Assembly (NCBI RefSeq): GCF_009380215.1
Contig: NZ_WHUG01000001.1
Span: 434,001 to 498,000, forward strand
Source: Rugamonas aquatica
GTDB lineage: Bacteria > Pseudomonadota > Gammaproteobacteria > Burkholderiales > Burkholderiaceae_D
Direction: 5' to 3'
Length of the DNA: 64,000 nucleotides
Notes under the pieces: model-generated
Told to the model about the DNA's origin: nothing
The model's database searches: none
The model's input: only the letters and a program-made list of their open reading frames with translations
Shown: piece after piece, positions 1 to 8,939 of the stretch
Layout: every line of letters starts with the position of its first letter
Numbering within the stretch: position 1 is the stretch's first letter
Position numbers and translations under genes: made by a program

Positions 1-343
1 GGCCGTGGCTGAAGCGCTGCTGTTCGCATCGAAGGCCGGCGCAGATCCTGCCAAGGTACGCTCGGCGCTGATGGGTGGCTTCGCCAACTCGCGCATTCTG
101 GAAGTGCACGGCGAGCGCATGGTCAAGCGCACCTTCAACCCGGGCTTCCGCATCGAACTGCACCAGAAGGACTTGAACCTGGCGCTGCAAGGCGCCAAGG
201 CGATGGGCGTGTCGCTGCCGAATACCGCGATGGCGCAGGAGCTGATGAATGCCTGCGCGGCCAATGGCCTGGGCGGCATGGACCACTCGGCCCTGTGCCG
301 CGCGATCGAACTGATGTCCAACCACCAGATCGCCGAGGCATAA
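1..343 (+). CDS. glxR: 2-hydroxy-3-oxopropionate (tartronate semialdehyde) reductase, 3' part only
   Basis: This is the C-terminal part of an NAD(P)H-dependent beta-hydroxyacid dehydrogenase; the gene enters from outside the window in the frame whose first full codon is at base 2. The visible residues form the all-helical C-terminal domain, with the FNPGFRIELHQKDLNLAL stretch that carries the conserved family lysine (HQKDL). In the glyoxylate (glycerate) pathway the enzyme reduces tartronate semialdehyde to D-glycerate in the cytoplasm. Its TAA stop shares one base with the ATG of the glycerate kinase downstream, so the two are translationally coupled. The substrate assignment rests on this neighbour and the pyruvate kinase after it; the Rossmann domain is not visible. 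Confidence 0.88.
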   Translation, partial: AVAEALLFASKAGADPAKVRSALMGGFANSRILEVHGERMVKRTFNPGFRIELHQKDLNLALQGAKAMGVSLPNTAMAQELMNACAANGLGGMDHSALCRAIELMSNHQIAEA

Positions 344-1611
344 TGAGCACGCTGAATCCACGCCAATTCCTGCTCGATCTGTACGGCAGCGCGGTGGACG
401 CTGTCAGCGCGGAGAAATGCCTGCCGGCGTTTCTGCCGGAGCCGCCGAAGAACGGCCGCACGCTGGTGATCGGCGCAGGCAAGGGCGCCGCCGCCATGGC
501 GCGCGCCGTCGAGCGTCACTGGAAGGGTGACATCTCCGGCCTGGTCGTCACGCGCTACGAGCATGGCGTGGACTGCGAGCGCATCGAAGTGATCGAAGCG
601 GCCCATCCGGTGCCGGACGAAGCCGGCCGCGCAGCTGCGGGCCGCATGATGGAGATGGTTAAAGGCCTGAGCGAGAACGATCTGGTGTTGTGCCTGATTT
701 CCGGCGGCGGCTCATCGCTGCTGGCGTTGCCCGCGCCCGGCATCACGCTGGAACAGAAGCAGGCGCTGAACAAGGCCTTGCTGAAGAGCGGCGCCGCCAT
801 CTCCGAGATGAACTGCGTGCGCAAGCATCTGTCAGCCATCAAGGGCGGCCGGCTGGCGCTGGCCTGCGCACCGGCGCGCGTGGTCACGCTGCTGATCTCC
901 GACGTACCCGGCGACGACCCTGGCATCATCGCCAGCGGTCCGACGCTGCCCGATCCGACCACCTGCGCCGACGCGCTGGCGGTGCTGCGCAAGTACGACA
1001 TCGCCATCCCGGACAGCATCCGCGAGCACCTGGAATCCGGCGCCGGCGAGACGCCCAAGCCGGGCGACCCGCGCTTCGCCCGCAACAGCCATCACGTCAT
1101 CGCCATCGCGCAGGACGCGCTGGAGGCTGCGGCCGCACATGCAAGCGCGGTCGGCATCACGCCCTACATTCTGTCCGACGGAATCGAGGGCGAGTCACGC
1201 GATGTCGCCATCGTCCATGCGGCGATGGCGAAGCAGGTGGCTGCTCGTGGCCAGCCGTTCCAGCGGCCCTGCGTCATCATCTCCGGCGGGGAGACCACAG
1301 TCACTGTACGCGGTTCGGGGCGGGGCGGGCGCAACGCCGAATTCCTGCTCAGCCTTGCGGTGGCGCTGGACGGCCATCCAGGCATCCACGCCGTGGCTTG
1401 CGATACCGACGGCATCGATGGCTCGGAGGATAACGCAGGTGCGCTGTACAGCCCCGATTCGCTGGAGCGCGGCCTGACGCAGAAACTGCGCGCCAAGACT
1501 CTGCTGGAAAACAACGACGGCTACGGCTACTTCAGCGCCTTGAACGATCTGGTGGTCAGCGGCCCGACCCGCACCAACGTCAATGACTTCCGCGCCGTCT
1601 TAATTCTGTAA
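343..1611 (+). CDS. ttuD: Glycerate 2-kinase (MOFRL family, TtuD/GckA type)
   Basis: This 422-residue cytoplasmic enzyme phosphorylates D-glycerate to 2-phosphoglycerate with ATP; older annotations call the family hydroxypyruvate reductase. The N-terminal glycerate-kinase domain shows the IGAGKGAAAMA and LISGGGSSLLALP glycine-rich motifs. The C-terminal MOFRL domain has SGGETTVTVRG, GRGGRNAEF and ACDTDGIDGSEDNAGA. I chose the ATG overlapping the glxR stop, because an earlier in-frame start at 295 would lie inside glxR. It forms an operon with glxR and pyruvate kinase and delivers glyoxylate-derived carbon into lower glycolysis. Length is normal for the family. Confidence 0.92.
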   Translation: MSTLNPRQFLLDLYGSAVDAVSAEKCLPAFLPEPPKNGRTLVIGAGKGAAAMARAVERHWKGDISGLVVTRYEHGVDCERIEVIEAAHPVPDEAGRAAAGRMMEMVKGLSENDLVLCLISGGGSSLLALPAPGITLEQKQALNKALLKSGAAISEMNCVRKHLSAIKGGRLALACAPARVVTLLISDVPGDDPGIIASGPTLPDPTTCADALAVLRKYDIAIPDSIREHLESGAGETPKPGDPRFARNSHHVIAIAQDALEAAAAHASAVGITPYILSDGIEGESRDVAIVHAAMAKQVAARGQPFQRPCVIISGGETTVTVRGSGRGGRNAEFLLSLAVALDGHPGIHAVACDTDGIDGSEDNAGALYSPDSLERGLTQKLRAKTLLENNDGYGYFSALNDLVVSGPTRTNVNDFRAVLIL

Positions 1612-1625
1612 AAAAGGAACACCCA

Positions 1626-3065
1626 ATGCGACGTCAACGTCAGGCCAAAATCGTGGCCACGCTCGGCCCGGCCAGCAGCAGCAAGGAATCCATTCAGGCA
1701 CTGTTCGAAGCGGGCGCCGATGTGTTCCGCTTCAATTTCAGCCACGGCACCCACCAGGACCATCAGGCGCGCTGCAATATCGTGCGCGAGATTGAACGTA
1801 GTGTCGGACGGCCGATCGCCATCCTGGCCGACCTGCAGGGCCCCAAGCTGCGCGTGGGCCAGTTCGCCGAGGGCAAGGTAACGCTGGTCGCGGGCCAGGA
1901 GTTTTCACTCGACCGCGACCCAGCGCCTGGCACGGCGCAGCGGGTATGCCTGCCGCACCCGGAGCTGTTCGAAGTAATCGGCGCCGGCCAATCGCTGCTG
2001 CTGGATGACGGCAAGCTGCGGCTCGCGGTGCTGGGCAACGAAGGCCGCGTTATCCGCACCCGCGTCGTCAACGGCGGCGTGCTGTCGGACCGCAAAGGCG
2101 TCAACGTGCCGGATGTGGTGCTGCCGATCCCCGCGCTGACGGAGAAAGACTTGCGCGATCTGGACTTCGCGCTGGAGATGGGCGCGGACTGGATAGCGCT
2201 GTCCTTCGTGCAGCGGCCGGAGGATCTGGTGCAGGCCCGCGCCATCGTCGGCAACCGCGCGGCCTTGCTGGCCAAGCTGGAAAAGCCCGCGGCGCTCGAT
2301 GCGCTGGACGCCATCGTCGCCGTATCCGACGCCATCATGGTAGCCCGTGGCGACCTGGGTGTGGAAGTGCCGCCGGAGCGGGTTCCCGGCGTGCAGAAAC
2401 GCATCCTGCGCGCCTGCCGCCTGCAAGGCAAGCCGATTGTGATCGCCACGCAGATGCTTGAGTCGATGATTTCCGCACCGGTGCCAACGCGGGCGGAGGC
2501 CTCTGATGTCGCCAGCGCCATTTACGACGGCGCGGACGCGGTGATGCTGTCGGCGGAATCGGCCAGCGGCGCTTATCCGACGGAAGCGGTATCCATCATG
2601 AACCGCATCATCTGCGAGGTGGAGAAGGATCCGCTGTACCGCCAGATGATCGATGCTCAGAACCAGGCGCCCATGCCCAATAGCGGCGATGCGATCTGCT
2701 CGGCGCTGCGCGAAGTAACGCAGATTGTCGGCGCGGTGGCGACGGTGACTTACACCAGCTCCGGCCACACCAGCCTGCGCGCAGCGCGGGAGCGGCCGAT
2801 GGCGCCTATCCTGAGCATCACGCCCAACTTGTCAACGGCGCGTCGTCTGGCGTTGGCGTGGGGCGTGCATTCGACGGTCAGCCCGGACGTGCGCAATGTG
2901 GACCGCATGGTGGCTGCGGCTTGCCAGGCAGCCCTGCGTGAAGGTTTCGGCCAGCCCGGCGACCAGATCGCAATCACGGCAGGTGTGCCGTTCGGCCAGC
3001 CGGGCAGCACCAACCTGCTGCGCATCGCACAGATCTGGCCGACCGACGAACCTGCAGCGGCATGA
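1626..3065 (+). CDS. pyk: Pyruvate kinase
   Basis: This 479-residue protein converts phosphoenolpyruvate and ADP to pyruvate and ATP. Hallmarks are KIVATLGPAS at the N-terminus, RFNFSHG, ADLQGPKLR opening the B domain, the K-containing LAKLEKP stretch, the active-site MVARGDLGVE segment, and ATQMLESMI followed by PTRAEASDVA. The C-terminal regulatory domain is complete. It starts 14 nt after the glycerate kinase, with an AAGGA ribosome-binding site, and serves as the last step of the glxR-ttuD-pyk branch. It is therefore probably a pathway-dedicated isozyme (inference) rather than the only pyruvate kinase of the cell. Its TGA overlaps the ATG of the urea transporter by four bases. Confidence 0.94.
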   Translation: MRRQRQAKIVATLGPASSSKESIQALFEAGADVFRFNFSHGTHQDHQARCNIVREIERSVGRPIAILADLQGPKLRVGQFAEGKVTLVAGQEFSLDRDPAPGTAQRVCLPHPELFEVIGAGQSLLLDDGKLRLAVLGNEGRVIRTRVVNGGVLSDRKGVNVPDVVLPIPALTEKDLRDLDFALEMGADWIALSFVQRPEDLVQARAIVGNRAALLAKLEKPAALDALDAIVAVSDAIMVARGDLGVEVPPERVPGVQKRILRACRLQGKPIVIATQMLESMISAPVPTRAEASDVASAIYDGADAVMLSAESASGAYPTEAVSIMNRIICEVEKDPLYRQMIDAQNQAPMPNSGDAICSALREVTQIVGAVATVTYTSSGHTSLRAARERPMAPILSITPNLSTARRLALAWGVHSTVSPDVRNVDRMVAAACQAALREGFGQPGDQIAITAGVPFGQPGSTNLLRIAQIWPTDEPAAA

Positions 3066-3916
3066 TCCTGTCGTCGGTGCCTCGCGTTGCAGTGCCTTTG
3101 GTGCTGCAACGCCAGTTGACGGCGATCGGGCAGATCTACTTCCAGGATTCGCCGATATTCGGCACTGTGCTGCTGCTTTGCCTGTACCTGAGCGGGCCGG
3201 TGCTGGCATTGGGTTGCGTGCTTGGCGTAAGCAGCGCCACGCTGGCGGCATGGGCGCTGAAGCTTCCTCAAGAACACCGTGATAACGGTTTATACAGTTA
3301 TAACGGCGCGCTGGCCGGCATCGGTTTGTGCGCCAGCTATCAGTTGGGCGGAGCGCTGCTGTTGTGGATCGCGGCGGCGGGCGCGCTGACGGCCGTGCTG
3401 ACCTACGCAGCCGAACGTGCGCGCATTCCGCCGTTGACGCTGCCGTTCGTGCTGATGATGTGGCTCGCCGGTGCGCTGGGTGCGGGCAGCGGCCTGCAGG
3501 GATTGGCGCCGCCTGTGGGCGCTTGCGGCACCGGCGTTGTCAACTACTTGTTTTGCTCGATGGGGCAGGCTGCCTTCATCGGCGTCGCGCCGCTGGGCAT
3601 GCTGCTGTGGGCTGCCATGGCCCGCCGGCGTTGGCATATGGCGATGTGGGGGCTATCCGGCGCCGCGTTGTCATGGCTGGCGATTGCGCTGGCCGGTCAG
3701 CTTTGGCCTGGTTCCGGCATCGAAGCCCATGCCGCCGGCGCAGGCATCAACGGCACGCTGGCCATGCTTGCGTTGAGCGCTAGTCAAACCCGCTGGCCGC
3801 TGCGGTTTGCGGGAGCGGCGCTTAGCATCGCGCTGTCCGTTGGCCTGGGGGACGCGGGCCTTGCATACTTTACGCTGCCATTCATCCTGGCGACCTGGCT
3901 TGCACGGTGTCGTTGA
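3062..3916 (+). CDS. Urea transporter family membrane protein
   Basis: This 284-residue, highly hydrophobic protein has about ten membrane segments and resembles the Yut/UT urea transporters. The family repeat is visible as GLYSYNGALAGIGLC in the first half and LTLPFVLMMWLAG after it, with a second, weaker half-repeat containing GAGINGTLAMLAL and YFTLPFILATWL. The ATG overlaps the pyruvate kinase stop as ATGA, so translation is coupled. Allantoate/ureidoglycolate breakdown can yield urea together with glyoxylate, so a urea channel at the end of a glyoxylate operon fits purine catabolism (inference). Direction of transport cannot be read from sequence, and no urease genes are in the window. 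Confidence 0.85.
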   Translation: MILSSVPRVAVPLVLQRQLTAIGQIYFQDSPIFGTVLLLCLYLSGPVLALGCVLGVSSATLAAWALKLPQEHRDNGLYSYNGALAGIGLCASYQLGGALLLWIAAAGALTAVLTYAAERARIPPLTLPFVLMMWLAGALGAGSGLQGLAPPVGACGTGVVNYLFCSMGQAAFIGVAPLGMLLWAAMARRRWHMAMWGLSGAALSWLAIALAGQLWPGSGIEAHAAGAGINGTLAMLALSASQTRWPLRFAGAALSIALSVGLGDAGLAYFTLPFILATWLARCR

Positions 3917-4004
3917 ATCGGATATTCTCGCCACACCATCCTCAACTCCCATCAAATTGAACACTTCACGGACGACGTGGCGCAAACTGCAAGGCGGTAT
4001 CGAC

Positions 4005-4646
4005 ATGTGTCTTCTGGAGTATTCTCCGGAGGACTTCAGCGTTGACGCATTCCGTCAAGCCGGTCTGTTGTTGCCCCCTTCGATTTCGCACAGCGTGCCC
4101 AAACGGCAAGCGGAATACTTCCATGGACGGCTGGCCGCGCGTATCGCCTTGCGCGCCGCTGGCGCCGTTGATGCCGACGTCACGACCGGAGCGCAGCGCG
4201 AACCGGTGTGGCCGGCCGGTATGACAGGCTCCATTACCCACCAGGGGCGGTACGCGGGTGCTGCGGTCATGCCCACCAGCGCGGCTAACGGGATCGGCAT
4301 CGACATCGAAGCCCCAATTCCGGACGACGCAAGGGAAGCTGTGGTGAAGCTGGCCGTGACTGCAACTGAGCTTGATACGCTGCGAAGCGAAGGCGCGCTG
4401 CCCGATCCGGTCCTGTTGGCACTTGCGTTCTCGGGGAAGGAGTCCTTTTACAAGGCACTCTTCTATCGCGTAGGTCGTTTTTTTGGTTTCGAGGCCATCG
4501 AGCTGACTGGCCTGGATATCGGGCGCGGCGAACTGCACTTCGTTTGCCAGGCCGCGCTGAGCCCTGAATGGCAGCAGGGGCGACAGGGTACTATCGCTTT
4601 TGAGTTCCTGCCGGATGGCTCAGCATTGACCAGCTTTTTCTGGTGA
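4005..4646 (+). CDS. 4'-phosphopantetheinyl transferase, EntD-like
   Basis: This 213-residue enzyme transfers the phosphopantetheine arm of CoA to a carrier-protein serine. The signatures are present: PKRQAEYFHGRLAAR near residues 32-46, SITHQGRYAGAAV near 76, the magnesium site GIGIDIE with D100 and E102, and FSGKESFYKAL with K145, E146 and K150. I start at ATG 4005, which has AAGGCGG about seven bases upstream; a TTG at 3957 in the same frame would add sixteen residues and cannot be excluded. No NRPS, PKS or fatty-acid synthase gene lies in this window, so its carrier-protein partner is elsewhere. It ends eight bases before the convergent LysR gene. Confidence 0.88.
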   Translation: MCLLEYSPEDFSVDAFRQAGLLLPPSISHSVPKRQAEYFHGRLAARIALRAAGAVDADVTTGAQREPVWPAGMTGSITHQGRYAGAAVMPTSAANGIGIDIEAPIPDDAREAVVKLAVTATELDTLRSEGALPDPVLLALAFSGKESFYKALFYRVGRFFGFEAIELTGLDIGRGELHFVCQAALSPEWQQGRQGTIAFEFLPDGSALTSFFW

Positions 4647-4654
4647 CTGGCGTT

Positions 4655-5554
4655 CTAGCCACCGTTTGCATATTCGGTGAGACCCTCGGCCAGGGCTGTG
4701 AAAGTGGTGGCGCAGGCCGGGTTGCTGCGCAGGTTTTCGTGCATTGCCAGCCATGTGTCCATCGGGATGGTCAACAGGTCGGGTATTACGCGCACCAGCC
4801 GCGCATCGCGCTCGGCCAGCTTGACCTGGCAGATGCCGATTCCAAGCCCAGCGCGGATTGACGCCAGATGTACCAGGTCGCTGTCGCTGCGCAGCGCGAA
4901 AGAGGCGTTTTGCAGGCCTCCCATCAGATGCTGCAGCTTGCGAGTGAATGCGGTTTCGCGGTCGATGCCGATCAGTGCATGTTCCGCCATCTGCTCCCAC
5001 GTTTGCGGCGTGCCACGGCGCTTCAGGTAATCCTTCCTTGCGTGGAAACCCAGTTCGATATTGCCGATGCGGCGCGCGACCAGCACATCCTGCTCCGGAC
5101 GCTGCATGCGCACGGCGATATCGGCGTCGCGCCGCAGCAGGTTTTCGATGCGGTTGGACGTGGCCAGCTCGATGGTGATGCCGGGATGCGCGCGCGTCAG
5201 CCGCGCCAGGATAGGCGGCAGCACTTCAACACTGACGACTTCACTCGCCGTGATCCTGACGGTTCCCTTGATCTCCCCATGACCCAGGCCTGAAGCCGCC
5301 CGCAACAGAGCGGAAGAGGTGGCGGCCAGCGTCTCCGCGTACGACTGGAGCGCGTAAGCAGCGTCGGTCGGGATAAAGCCGGACTGCGAGCGCGTGAACA
5401 GCGACAGTGATAGCGATTGCTCCAGCGCGTCGATATGGCGGCCGACCGTCGGCTGGGTCAAGCCCAGCGCGCGGGCGGCGCCCGACAGCGAGCCCTCCGT
5501 CAATACGGACAGAAAGGATCGGTACAAGTCCCAGTTAGGTTCATTCATGGCCAT
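4655..5554 (-). CDS. LysR-family transcriptional regulator, divergent from the SDR gene
   Basis: This 299-residue protein has an N-terminal winged helix-turn-helix (roughly residues 8-67; GSLSGAARALGLTQPTVGRHI) followed by a type 2 periplasmic-binding-like effector domain (GTVRITASEVVSVEVLPPIL). It is divergently transcribed from the NAD(P)-binding epimerase-like gene with about 95 bp between them, the usual layout for a LysR gene and its target. An imperfect palindrome lies in the gap. The effector is unknown. Nothing links it to purine metabolism except position. Confidence 0.9.
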   Translation of the reverse strand: MAMNEPNWDLYRSFLSVLTEGSLSGAARALGLTQPTVGRHIDALEQSLSLSLFTRSQSGFIPTDAAYALQSYAETLAATSSALLRAASGLGHGEIKGTVRITASEVVSVEVLPPILARLTRAHPGITIELATSNRIENLLRRDADIAVRMQRPEQDVLVARRIGNIELGFHARKDYLKRRGTPQTWEQMAEHALIGIDRETAFTRKLQHLMGGLQNASFALRSDSDLVHLASIRAGLGIGICQVKLAERDARLVRVIPDLLTIPMDTWLAMHENLRSNPACATTFTALAEGLTEYANGG

Positions 5555-5562
5555 ACGAAATT

Positions 5563-5577
5563 GTATAGCTACTATGC
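5563..5577. promoter_or_regulatory. Imperfect palindrome in LysR/SDR divergent promoter
   Basis: The sequence GTATAG-CTA-CTATGC is an inverted repeat with one mismatched arm position. It lies nine bases upstream of the LysR start codon, in the 95-bp divergent intergenic region. The size and T/A-rich dyad are in keeping with a LysR-type recognition box and autoregulation. This is a pattern match only; no promoter hexamers are convincing around it. Confidence 0.35.
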
Positions 5578-5649
5578 TGTTTTCGCCAATTTTCTTTTAG
5601 TCCGGTTTGGGCGACACTGACTCCATCAACTCACCAAACGGAGATCATC

Positions 5650-6600
5650 ATGAAAAAAACAGCATTGGTACTGGGCGCGACGGGCGGCATCGGCGGCGAA
5701 GTGGCTCGTCTTCTGGTGGCGCGCGGCTGGAATGTGAAGGCGCTGCACCGCGATCCGCAACGCGCCGCCAAGTCCGGCGACGGCATGCAATGGCTGGCCG
5801 GCGACGCCATGAATCGCGACGACGTTGTCAGCGCAGCGCAGGGCACTCAATTGATCGTCCACGCCGTGAACCCTCCCGGTTACCGCAACTGGGGCGCGCT
5901 GGTGGTGCCGATGATCGACAACAGCATCGCCGCCGCCCGCGCCAGCGGCGCCCGCATCCTGTTGCCTGGCACCGTCTACAACTACGGCCCGGATGCGTTC
6001 CCGATCATCGACGAGGAATCGCCGCAACGCCCTGTAACACGCAAAGGGGCGATCCGCGTCGAACTGGAAGCACGCCTGCAAGCCGCCGCTGCAGATGGAG
6101 TGCGTACGCTGATCGTGCGGGCCGGCGACTTCTTCGGTCCCAAGGTCGGTAACAGCTGGTTCGCTCAGGGGCTGGTCAAACCGGGCAAGCCGCTGACGGC
6201 GATCAGCTATCCGGGCAGCGCAGGCATAGGCCACCAATGGGCCTATCTGCCGGATGTCGCCGAGACCATGGTGCGTCTGGTCGAGAATGAGGACAAGTTG
6301 GAGACCTTCGCCCGCTTCCAGATGGAAGGACACTGGGACGCCGACGGCACCCGGATGGTCGCTGCCATCGCCAACGCGGCCGGCAAGCCGGAGCTGAAGG
6401 CTGGCGCCTTCCCATGGTGGCTCATGGCTTTGGCCTCGCCATTCGTGGCCGTGTTCCGTGAACTGCGCGAGATGCGCTACCTGTGGCAGCAGCCGGTGCT
6501 GATGTCGAACAAACGCCTGGTGCAGGTCCTTGGCGCCGAGCCACGCACGCCGCTGGACGTGGCCGTGAAGCGCACGCTGGCCGGATTGGGCGCTATTTAA
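5650..6600 (+). CDS. NAD(P)-binding epimerase/dehydratase-like protein (extended SDR, NmrA-like)
   Basis: This 316-residue cytoplasmic protein has an N-terminal Rossmann fold with the LGATGGIGGEVARLL dinucleotide motif (GxxGxxG) at residues 8-22, a basic residue after beta-2 (LHRDPQRAA) that would favour NADP(H), and an LLPGTVYNYGP segment in the position where extended SDRs carry their active-site Tyr. The C-terminal half resembles sugar-epimerase-like proteins of unknown substrate. RBS GGAG lies eight bases upstream. It is divergent from a LysR regulator that probably controls it. Its 3' end overlaps the convergent substrate-binding-protein gene by four bases. Substrate unknown. Confidence 0.85.
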   Translation: MKKTALVLGATGGIGGEVARLLVARGWNVKALHRDPQRAAKSGDGMQWLAGDAMNRDDVVSAAQGTQLIVHAVNPPGYRNWGALVVPMIDNSIAAARASGARILLPGTVYNYGPDAFPIIDEESPQRPVTRKGAIRVELEARLQAAAADGVRTLIVRAGDFFGPKVGNSWFAQGLVKPGKPLTAISYPGSAGIGHQWAYLPDVAETMVRLVENEDKLETFARFQMEGHWDADGTRMVAAIANAAGKPELKAGAFPWWLMALASPFVAVFRELREMRYLWQQPVLMSNKRLVQVLGAEPRTPLDVAVKRTLAGLGAI

Positions 6601-7334
6601 AGCAGGTTGTACTTGGCCAGTAGCCGCCGCGAAGTGCCGTCAGCGTCCATGGCGGCCTTCGCGCGCTGGAACAGCTGCACGGTGGCGTCGTCGAAATCCA
6701 GCGAGCCGGCCAGCCAGGCGGTGGTGGTGCGCACCGGTGCGCTGACCTGGAAGTCGGTTTGCGCCGAACGGCTCTGGAGCGAGCTTTGAATGATGTTCCG
6801 CTCGCCGAAGGCGGCATCGGCCATGCCTTTGAGCAGATAGCGGTGTATCTCTTCTATCGAATTCGCTTCGACGATATTCCGATAGCCCAGATCTTGAAGA
6901 ATCGCCGCCTGCGCCGCACCACGCAGCAGCGCTATGTGGCGGGCTTTCATCTCTTCTGGGTGCTGGACATCGAAGCGGCCGTTGCGAGCGGCCAAAAACA
7001 TATAGTGTTCTTCATACAGCGGTGCCAGCCAGCGGAACTTGGCTTCCCGTTCCGCCAGGCGGGTAAGCGGAAAAATCGCGGTGGCGGGCATCGATGTGGC
7101 GAGGAACAGCGCGCGCTTCCAGGGCACGAATTCGAGCTTGAGGGAGGTCAGCGTCCGTTTGCACAATTCATCGACCAGTTCACGCAGAACGCCCGGATTC
7201 TTGTCGTCGTTTTCGATGACCAGAGGCGGCAAGTGCGTTGTGACGACCCGCAGTTGCCGCCCTTGTGCGGCGTGCACCAAGCCTGCGCCGCTTCCGAGCG
7301 CCGCAGCCAGACCAAGTAGAGTTCTTCGTTTCAT
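6597..7334 (-). CDS. Periplasmic amino-acid-type substrate-binding protein (SBP_bac_3 family), orphan
   Basis: This 245-residue protein begins with a signal peptide (MKRRTLLGLAAALG, cleavage near VHAA-QG). The KRRTLLG core is loosely compatible with twin-arginine export. The mature part resembles family-3 solute-binding proteins (LRVVTTHLPPLVIEND opening, then FVPWKRALFLA). There are no permease or ATPase genes beside it. Comparable orphan proteins in Oxalobacteraceae occur as lone exported proteins, so it may not be part of an ABC transporter (inference). It lies downstream of guaD and the tautomerase on the same strand. Confidence 0.78.
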   Translation of the reverse strand: MKRRTLLGLAAALGSGAGLVHAAQGRQLRVVTTHLPPLVIENDDKNPGVLRELVDELCKRTLTSLKLEFVPWKRALFLATSMPATAIFPLTRLAEREAKFRWLAPLYEEHYMFLAARNGRFDVQHPEEMKARHIALLRGAAQAAILQDLGYRNIVEANSIEEIHRYLLKGMADAAFGERNIIQSSLQSRSAQTDFQVSAPVRTTTAWLAGSLDFDDATVQLFQRAKAAMDADGTSRRLLAKYNLL

Positions 7335-7392
7335 ATGACGATAAGCGGATCAGCGCGAACTGCGCTACCGATATCGTATCCGATTTCCGCCG

Positions 7393-7581
7393 TCAGGCTC
7401 GTTCGGACCACAGCTTGCCCGCCGTGGCCCAGTTTTCGCGCTTGCACTCATGGATGATGATGTCGACCGACTCCGCCGACGCCCCCAGCGTCTGAACGGT
7501 GACATCGGTGACGGCTTTGACAAATGCGCGCTTTTGCTCCAGCGTGCGGCCCTCGAACAGTTGTACGTTGATAGTTGGCAT
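7393..7581 (-). CDS. 4-oxalocrotonate tautomerase family protein
   Basis: This 62-residue protein starts MPTINVQLFEGRT, placing the catalytic proline directly after the initiator methionine, as required for the tautomerase superfamily. I therefore use this ATG and not an in-frame start fifteen bases upstream. Conserved features include EQKRAFVKAVTDVTVQTLG and the IIIHE turn. Members form hexamers and catalyse keto-enol tautomerisation through Pro-1. It lies 35 bp downstream of guaD on the same strand and may be co-transcribed with it; no aromatic meta-cleavage genes are near, so the substrate is unknown. Confidence 0.85.
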   Translation of the reverse strand: MPTINVQLFEGRTLEQKRAFVKAVTDVTVQTLGASAESVDIIIHECKRENWATAGKLWSERA

Positions 7582-7616
7582 AGCGGCCCCTTTCAAGATC
7601 GATGGTCAGGGTCAGG

Positions 7617-8939
7617 TCAGTTCGGGCGCTGGTGTACGGCGTTGCCGGCGGCGTAGGTGGCGAAGATGGAGCGGTCGTCGCCCAGCATGGCGATGGCGAA
7701 TAGCAGCTCTTCCACCGAATCGGTGCGTTCCGTACGGCGAGCCAGCAACGGCGTGGCCTTCGGATCTAGGACGATGAAGTCCGCTTCTGCGCCCGGCACG
7801 AAATTGCCGATCGTGCCTTCCAGCTGCATGGCGCGCGCGCCGCCCAGCGTGGCGAGGTAGAACATACGCATCGCCTGCAGGTAGGTGCCGCCCATGCGCG
7901 CCACCTTGTAGGCTTCATTCATCGTCTGCAGCATGGAGAACGAGGTGCCGCCCCCCACGTCGGTGGCCAGCGACAGCGGTACTTTGCTCGCGTCCGCGCG
8001 TTCGAAGTCGAACAGGCCGCTGCCGAGGAACAGATTCGAGGTGGGGCAGATCGAGATGGCGGATTGCGTTTCGCCCATGCGTGCGCGGTCGGTATCGTCC
8101 AGCCAGATGCAGTGCGCGTACATCGAGCGCGGACGCATCATGCCGAAATGATCGTACACGTCCATGTAGCTGCGAGCATTCGGGAACAGCGATTTGACCC
8201 ACGCCACTTCGTCGGTGTTCTCGGCCACGTGGGTTTGCAGGAAGGTGTCAGGATAGGCTTTGGCCAATGCGCCGGCCAGTTCCAGCTGGGCTTCGGTGGA
8301 CGTCGGCGCGAAGCGCGGGGTGATCGCGTACAGCTGGCGGCCGCGCTTGTGCCACTTCTTGATGAGCTCTTCGCTTTCGCGCGCGCCGCTTTCTGCGGTG
8401 TCTTGCAGGAAGTCCGGGCAGTTACGGTCCATCAGCACCTTGCCGGCGACCATGCGCAGATTGCGCTTCTCGCTTTCGGTGAAGAAGGCGTCCACCGATT
8501 GCGGGTGCACGGTGCAGTAGACCATGGCGGTGGTGGTGCCGCAGCGTGTCAACTCGTCGAGGAAGAAGCTGGCGACGTTGGCCGCGTGCTCCGGATCCGC
8601 GAATTTGCGCTCGGTCGGGAAGGTGTACTTCTCCAGCCATGGCAGCAGGCCTGGCGCCGGCGAGGCGATCATGTCGGTCTGCGGGTAGTGCACGTGGGTG
8701 TCGATAAAGCCCGGCATGATGATCTTGCCGCGATAGTCGTGCAGCGGCGTACCTTGCGGCAGGAAGGCGATCAGCTGGCTGAAATCGCCGGCCAGGTGGA
8801 CCTTGCCGTCGTTGACGATCAACAGGCCGTCTTCGTGCCACCAGCAGGCGTTGCTGGCGAAGGCCGGGTCGTCGCTGAAGTGCAGCAGGCTGGCGCGGTA
8901 CGCCTGGAAAGTGCCGGTCGGAGTGATGATGCTTGCCAT
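7617..8939 (-). CDS. guaD: Guanine deaminase
   Basis: This 440-residue amidohydrolase converts guanine to xanthine and ammonia. Metal-site elements are in order: PGFIDTHVHYPQTD with H82 and H84, QTHVAEN with H237 and E240, MYAHC with H276, and ATDVGGGTSFSML with D327. Length fits the bacterial guanine deaminase family. It lies 228 bp downstream of xdhC on the same strand and feeds xanthine to XdhAB. That upstream gap holds no gene I can support, so guaD may have its own promoter there. RBS GGAATC is weak. Confidence 0.95.
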   Translation of the reverse strand: MASIITPTGTFQAYRASLLHFSDDPAFASNACWWHEDGLLIVNDGKVHLAGDFSQLIAFLPQGTPLHDYRGKIIMPGFIDTHVHYPQTDMIASPAPGLLPWLEKYTFPTERKFADPEHAANVASFFLDELTRCGTTTAMVYCTVHPQSVDAFFTESEKRNLRMVAGKVLMDRNCPDFLQDTAESGARESEELIKKWHKRGRQLYAITPRFAPTSTEAQLELAGALAKAYPDTFLQTHVAENTDEVAWVKSLFPNARSYMDVYDHFGMMRPRSMYAHCIWLDDTDRARMGETQSAISICPTSNLFLGSGLFDFERADASKVPLSLATDVGGGTSFSMLQTMNEAYKVARMGGTYLQAMRMFYLATLGGARAMQLEGTIGNFVPGAEADFIVLDPKATPLLARRTERTDSVEELLFAIAMLGDDRSIFATYAAGNAVHQRPN

